64,000 nt of DNA from Candidatus Peregrinibacteria bacterium (GTDB lineage: Bacteria; Patescibacteriota; Gracilibacteria; UM-FILTER-43-11). The stretch covers positions 30,932-94,931 of the forward strand of contig JAFGCT010000006.1 in the NCBI GenBank assembly GCA_016932505.1. The letters are read 5' to 3'. Under the pieces are notes generated by a model that was not told the origin of the DNA, did not search any database, and saw only the letters and a program-made list of their open reading frames with translations. Numbering within the stretch: the stretch's first letter is position 1; each line of letters begins with the position of its first letter. Made by a program: the position numbers and the translations under genes. Shown in pieces: positions 60,103 through 64,000 of this stretch.

Positions 60103-60357
60103 TTATTTCTTACTTTTTTTCTTCTCAGCCATTTCTTTACCTTTCTCAATAATCATCATAGCAATTTTTATAGGTTGCCAAAGGTAATGATTTATCAGGT
60201 CTACTGTATCTTTCGCTTTGGATGTTACCTTGTTTACATTGCCAAGAATCTTAATAATATGGTAAACGGCGATGACTAAGAATAGCAATAAAAGACCGCC
60301 ACCGATTGATAGCACCAAATATAAAATATCTAAAGGAGTTGAATACATTTCTAACAT
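60103..60357 (-). CDS. Small single-helix membrane protein
   Basis: 84 residues. One membrane helix (about 12-35, YLVLSIGGGLLLLFLVIAVYHII), then a charged helix KILGNVNKVTSKAKDTVDLINHYLWQPIKIAMMIIEKGKEMAEKKKSKK. It resembles DUF948/YtxH-type small membrane proteins, without clear assignment. Upstream of murJ on the opposite strand; AT-rich words with GCGAAATC lie just downstream. Confidence 0.65.
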   Translation of the reverse strand: MLEMYSTPLDILYLVLSIGGGLLLLFLVIAVYHIIKILGNVNKVTSKAKDTVDLINHYLWQPIKIAMMIIEKGKEMAEKKKSKK

Positions 60358-60487
60358 AATTTTTTATTTTTTAATTTTTTCTGTTGTTATCTTAGCATTT
60401 TTTTTTGAAAAGCGCTAATATATTACTTGAAAATCACAATTCAAAATTCAAAATTAAAGATTCAAGATTAAAATTTTAGGTATTAAT

Positions 60488-62050
60488 ATGGATAAAATCA
60501 GACACATCAACATTTTGCCTCCAACTTTGTTATTGGCAATTTCTGCTCTTGTAAGTAGGTTGCTTGGTGTTGTGCGTGACCACATGCTTGCAAGTACCTT
60601 TGGAGCAACTTCTGGAACAGGTATTTATAATCTTGATACTTATTACGCGGCATTTCGTATTCCAGACCTTCTTTATAACATACTTGTATTTGGTGCGGTC
60701 TCGGCTGCTTTTATCCCAATTTTCACTCAATATAAAAAAAGTGGACAGCTAGACGAGGCATGGAAGTTTGCAAGCTCTATGCTACATTTAATGTTATTTG
60801 CGATTTTGGCAATATCCGGAATTGTTTATATTTTTGCCCCTCAGTTTGTACATATAGTTGCTGGTGGATTCGACGAAGAATCATTAGCCTTAACGGTTCG
60901 TTTGATGCGCATTTTGCTTCTTTCTCCAATCTTATTTTCTCTATCCTCTGTCTTAATTAGCATACAAGATAGTTTTAAAACATTTTTCTTTAGATCTCTT
61001 GCACCAGTTTTTTATAACTTGGGAATAATTTTAGGAATTGTTTATTTTGGAAAAACATTTGGTGTCGTAGGAGTTGTGTGGGGCGTGATTATTGGAGTGG
61101 CGCTTCAGTTGCTTGTTCAGTTACCCGCCCTATTATTAGTTGGCTACAAACACGTTTGGACACTCGGTCTTAATCGTCCTGATGTTCGCAAGGCATTCAA
61201 ATTAATCATTCCAAGAATACTCGGTCTTTCTATGAACCAATTAACGCTTGTTGTTAATACTCTAATTGCCAGTTTCTTAATGACGGGTTCAATTACAATA
61301 TTTTATCTGTCTGATAATTTGCAGGCATTACCACTTGGAATAATTGCAATTTCATTTGCTATCACATCCTTTGCCACTCTTTCGGAACTTGCTACTGAAG
61401 AATCAAAAGAGCCTTTCTCTAATGAAATAAAACGTGTTATGCAGCAAATTTTATACCTTATTATTCCTGCTACACTTGGAATGCTCGTATTACGGTCAGA
61501 GATAATCGACGTAATATTAGTAAGCGGTAGATTCAGTTTATCCGATGCTCAGATTACTCAAAAGGTTCTCGCTTTTCTAATTATTTCCCTTTTTGCACAA
61601 TCGCTAATTCCAATTTTAAGTCGAGGTTTTTTTGCGTTTCACAATACTAAAACACCAGTTGTTACCGGTTTTATTGGTGGGGCTCTTAGTATTATTGCAA
61701 GTTACCTATTAGCAATAACTTTTGGTTTTGGAATAACAGGAATTGCAATTGCATTCAGTTCAGGTGTTATATTAAATTTCCTACTCCTATACATATCTAT
61801 GTATAAACATTGTAAATATCCAATATTAGATTTATGGAATGTATGTAAAATGATTATAGCTGGAATCGCTATGACACTTTCTGTGGCTATTGTTCGTCAG
61901 GTTGTAAATTATGAAGGCAGTATGTATCAGCGAATTGGAATTATTTTGATGATTTCAATAATTGGCGCATTTGTTTACTTTGCTTTTTCTGCACTATTAA
62001 ATATTCCTGAACGTAAAATGATATTCAGGTCTATAAAGAAGATGAAGTAA
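60488..62050 (+). CDS. murJ: Lipid II flippase MurJ (MviN)
   Basis: Moves lipid II to the outer face of the membrane for peptidoglycan synthesis. 520 residues, about 14 membrane helices of the MOP superfamily: ALVSRLLGVVRDHMLASTFGA at the N-terminus (the conserved Arg residues), YYAAFRIPDLLYNILVFGAVSAAFIPIFTQY, LAPVFYNLGIILGIVYFG, and QSLIPILSRGFFAFHNTKTPV. All of this is typical. It is convergent with the YgjV-like gene, the stops being 0 nt apart. Confidence 0.95.
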   Translation: MDKIRHINILPPTLLLAISALVSRLLGVVRDHMLASTFGATSGTGIYNLDTYYAAFRIPDLLYNILVFGAVSAAFIPIFTQYKKSGQLDEAWKFASSMLHLMLFAILAISGIVYIFAPQFVHIVAGGFDEESLALTVRLMRILLLSPILFSLSSVLISIQDSFKTFFFRSLAPVFYNLGIILGIVYFGKTFGVVGVVWGVIIGVALQLLVQLPALLLVGYKHVWTLGLNRPDVRKAFKLIIPRILGLSMNQLTLVVNTLIASFLMTGSITIFYLSDNLQALPLGIIAISFAITSFATLSELATEESKEPFSNEIKRVMQQILYLIIPATLGMLVLRSEIIDVILVSGRFSLSDAQITQKVLAFLIISLFAQSLIPILSRGFFAFHNTKTPVVTGFIGGALSIIASYLLAITFGFGITGIAIAFSSGVILNFLLLYISMYKHCKYPILDLWNVCKMIIAGIAMTLSVAIVRQVVNYEGSMYQRIGIILMISIIGAFVYFAFSALLNIPERKMIFRSIKKMK

Positions 62051-62599
62051 CTAAAGGGGGCTAGGTAGAGAATCTACTTCTTTTGTCTTCTTTCTCTTTT
62101 TCAGGATGTCGAATCTTATTATGCCCAACATATTTGAACTCATAACTAAAGATTCTCCGATTAATGTCGGTATAGAACCTACTGCGATATTATAAATAAT
62201 CCAAAAAGGAGAAGATATGACCGCTAAAATGCGTAATGTTCTTTTGTTATTACTCCATCTTGCAACTGTACCGAATATCATTCCACAAATAGGTAGCAGG
62301 CTTATTACACCTGCCCAGGTAAGTGCGCCTCCTGCGGTAAATATTACAATAAATACAAAAGGCCATACTTTGTTTTGCGCCCATTTTTTCTCCATTTTCT
62401 GAATAAATATGTAATTTCTGATAATAACAAAAAAGGTCATAAAAGCGCCTGTGATTGCATTTAGCATTAAAAAATGCACAAAGTAAAACATGGCGGCTAT
62501 CATATGAATTCCTAATATTTTTTTTCTGCTATTAAATTGAAAACATAGAATAAAAAGAAGAAGACCTATAAATCCTATGATATTGGCTGTAGATAACAT
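62051..62599 (-). CDS. YgjV-like inner-membrane protein
   Basis: 182 residues and about six membrane helices: IIGFIGLLLFILCFQFNSRKKILGIHMIAAMFYFVHFLMLNAITGAFM, VIIRNYIFIQK, SSPFWIIYNIAVGSIPTLIGESLVMSSNMLGIIRFD match the YgjV family (function unknown). It starts directly after the murD stop on the same strand, so they are co-transcribed. Confidence 0.85.
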   Translation of the reverse strand: MLSTANIIGFIGLLLFILCFQFNSRKKILGIHMIAAMFYFVHFLMLNAITGAFMTFFVIIRNYIFIQKMEKKWAQNKVWPFVFIVIFTAGGALTWAGVISLLPICGMIFGTVARWSNNKRTLRILAVISSPFWIIYNIAVGSIPTLIGESLVMSSNMLGIIRFDILKKRKKTKEVDSLPSPL

Positions 62600-63889
62600 T
62601 TATAAATTATTTACAATTTCTCTAAACAGCCTTCCTCTCTCTTTTGCATTTTTAAACATGTCAAAACTTGCGCAGGCAGGGGATAACACTATGCTGTCGC
62701 CTTCTTTTGCTTTTGCAAACACATCTTTAATTATTGCTTCAAAATCTCCGCTTTGGTTGTAGGTAATTATTTGATCTTCTCCTCCTTCATTTTTTAATGC
62801 CTGTTCAATTACCGCCCCTTCTTTACCATATAAATAAGCACGAGTGTTGTTGTTTTTAATCTTTGCCGCAAGGAATCCATAATCAACTTTTTTTGAACTT
62901 CCACCAAGCATTAATATCAATTTACCTTGTGGAAAATTATCAATCGCAACCTCAGAGGATTCCGGAGTGGTGCAGGAAGAATCGTTGTAAAAACTTATTC
63001 CATTAATCTCACGAACAAACTCCAGTCTGTGTTCTACGCCACCGAATGTTTTCATCACATCAACTATTATTTGATTATCAGTATTATGTAATTTTGCAAT
63101 CGCTGCTGCGAAGAGAAGATTATCTGGATGAGTTTTAACTTTTACATCCTTAATGTTTATTATTTTCTCTCCATTTACCACTATGTTGTCATCCTCCCAA
63201 GCTGCCCAATTATTACCGCGTTTTTCTCCTATCCAAAATACTTGCCCAGGAGCTTTTTCTGCCATTTTGGAACTATTCTCGTTATGTGTGTTAAGCACTG
63301 CCCAATCATCTTTTTTTTGATGCAGGATTAAATTATTTTTAGCATTTATATAGTCTTCTAAATCTTCATGCCAGTCTAAATGATTTGGAGTTATGTTTAA
63401 AATTGCGGAAATATGTGGGGACATCTTCAAATCCGAAAATTGAAAGCTGGAAACTTCCATAACAATTGGAAGATTAGGATTATCCAAAGCTTCCTGCACA
63501 ACGGGCTTACCATCGTTACCTCCAATTATCAATTTACCTTCGTAATGTCTTTTAAGTATTTCTGCTATTAAAGCTGTTGTAGTTGTTTTGCCATTGGAAC
63601 CAGTAACTGCAGTTATTCTCTCTTTTGCAATTTCCATCGCTATTTCTGTCATAGAAGTTACTGCAACACCTGCATTTTTTGCGGATTCAATTTCTGGCTT
63701 TTTGTAATAAACTCCTGGTGAACGGATAATGGTTTTGAAATCGGACAAATTTTTGAATGCATCTGGGTTTTCCTTTTCATCACAAATCGTAACATCTTGC
63801 ATTCCTTGTTTTTTTAAAAAATCCAAAGCTGATTGTCCTTCGACACCGAATCCTAATATCGCTACTGGTGATTTTATATTTAATTTCAT
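62600..63889 (-). CDS. murD: UDP-N-acetylmuramoylalanine--D-glutamate ligase
   Basis: Adds D-Glu to UDP-MurNAc-Ala. 429 residues; ILGFGVEGQSALDFL at the N-terminus, the P-loop TAVTGSNGKTTTTALIAEIL (96-103), VMEVSSFQFSD, ILNITPNHLDWHEDLEDY, the C-terminal FGGVEHRLEFVREINGISFYNDSSCTTPES and LSPACASFDMF. All Mur-ligase motifs are intact. The stop abuts ygjV; a 34-bp tandem repeat lies 32 bp upstream of the ATG. Confidence 0.96.
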   Translation of the reverse strand: MKLNIKSPVAILGFGVEGQSALDFLKKQGMQDVTICDEKENPDAFKNLSDFKTIIRSPGVYYKKPEIESAKNAGVAVTSMTEIAMEIAKERITAVTGSNGKTTTTALIAEILKRHYEGKLIIGGNDGKPVVQEALDNPNLPIVMEVSSFQFSDLKMSPHISAILNITPNHLDWHEDLEDYINAKNNLILHQKKDDWAVLNTHNENSSKMAEKAPGQVFWIGEKRGNNWAAWEDDNIVVNGEKIINIKDVKVKTHPDNLLFAAAIAKLHNTDNQIIVDVMKTFGGVEHRLEFVREINGISFYNDSSCTTPESSEVAIDNFPQGKLILMLGGSSKKVDYGFLAAKIKNNNTRAYLYGKEGAVIEQALKNEGGEDQIITYNQSGDFEAIIKDVFAKAKEGDSIVLSPACASFDMFKNAKERGRLFREIVNNL

Positions 63890-63921
63890 GATGACATTAT
63901 AACCTATTCTCTTTATGCGCG

Positions 63922-64000
63922 AAAACGATTTCGCGCCTTCGGAGTTGGGAATGTAAAAACGATTTCGCGCCTTCGGAGTTGGGAATGTAAAAACGATTTC
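63922..64000. repeat. 34-bp tandem repeat at the window edge
   Basis: Unit starting AAAACGATTTCGCGCCTTCG occurs twice in full (63922-63955, 63956-63989), plus 11 bp cut by the window end. The first unit is preceded by GCGC, forming a hairpin GCGCGAAA/TTTCGCGC (63917-63936). There are no spacers, so it is not CRISPR-like so far. Confidence 0.9.

Overview
The window is an AT-rich bacterial chromosome segment with small genes, short intergenic gaps and many small proteins of unknown function. UGA is used as an ordinary stop (pabA, folE, trxB, ung and others end in TGA), so it is not a code-25 Gracilibacteria/Absconditabacteria genome. Palindromes that encode PCLPAGRF-type peptides, tailed ribosomal proteins L31 and L20, the S23 four-helix-bundle ORF, the ECF sigma/anti-sigma pair and the scattered but sizeable biosynthetic repertoire fit a Candidate Phyla Radiation bacterium. 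Peregrinibacteria is my best guess, made without any database search.

Layout. 1-3.5 kb: a malic enzyme and class 1B dihydroorotate dehydrogenase (pyrD-pyrK). 3.9-7.3 kb: a 12-residue Cys/Gly peptide, then ilvC, tRNA-Trp and leuB; ilvC and leuB are GC-richer and have strong Shine-Dalgarno sites, and ilvC lies between two copies of a 26-bp repeat that touches the tRNA 3' end. 7.4-16.5 kb: pyrE, nadC and a nearly complete folate set (pabA, pabB, pabC, folP, a PTPS-family enzyme, folK, folE). No folB is seen, and the PTPS carries adjacent Cys and Glu at its active site, so it may replace FolB. 16.6-24.4 kb: regulators and surface proteins (TrpR-like repressor with a trp-operator-like site, SLH/CAP protein, ECF sigma factor with membrane anti-sigma). 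24.6-32.2 kb: SdpR/SdpI pair, two small basic proteins behind near-identical structured leaders, msrA, tRNA-Ser, RRM protein, VIT-type and DUF318 transporters, ung, a membrane-anchored subtilase. 32.9-41.9 kb: a large repeat-bearing lipoprotein, DUF1003 protein, gyrA, a PKD/thrombospondin-type-3 surface protein and L31. 42-51 kb: glycosyltransferase, trxB, infC-rpmI-rplT, yggT, nnrD, murB, gltX. 51-60 kb: a cyclophilin lipoprotein and a type IV pilus-like locus (four or five pilin-like proteins, assembly ATPase, PilC platform), with a RAYT transposase. 60-64 kb: murJ, ygjV-like, murD.

The most unusual theme is repetitive DNA. Many gaps consist of short degenerate words (about 8-14 nt), direct on one side and inverted on the other, with a different word at each locus. 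These arrays abut or enter coding frames: the pabA leader, two sites in pabB, the RAYT gene, and the leaders of three prepilin genes. In one prepilin the array brackets a complete S23/IVP four-helix-bundle ORF that is fused in frame upstream of the pilin. Together with the RAYT gene, a perfect 44-bp palindrome, two 30-bp palindromes of one family, and two inverted-repeat elements starting at stop codons, the window looks like a genome colonised by non-autonomous palindromic elements.

A second theme is two translation styles. Most genes lack a recognisable Shine-Dalgarno sequence, and a few are apparently leaderless. A minority (ilvC, leuB, the 842-residue lipoprotein and two small basic proteins) have GGAGG-type sites and higher GC, suggesting recent acquisition or distinct regulation.
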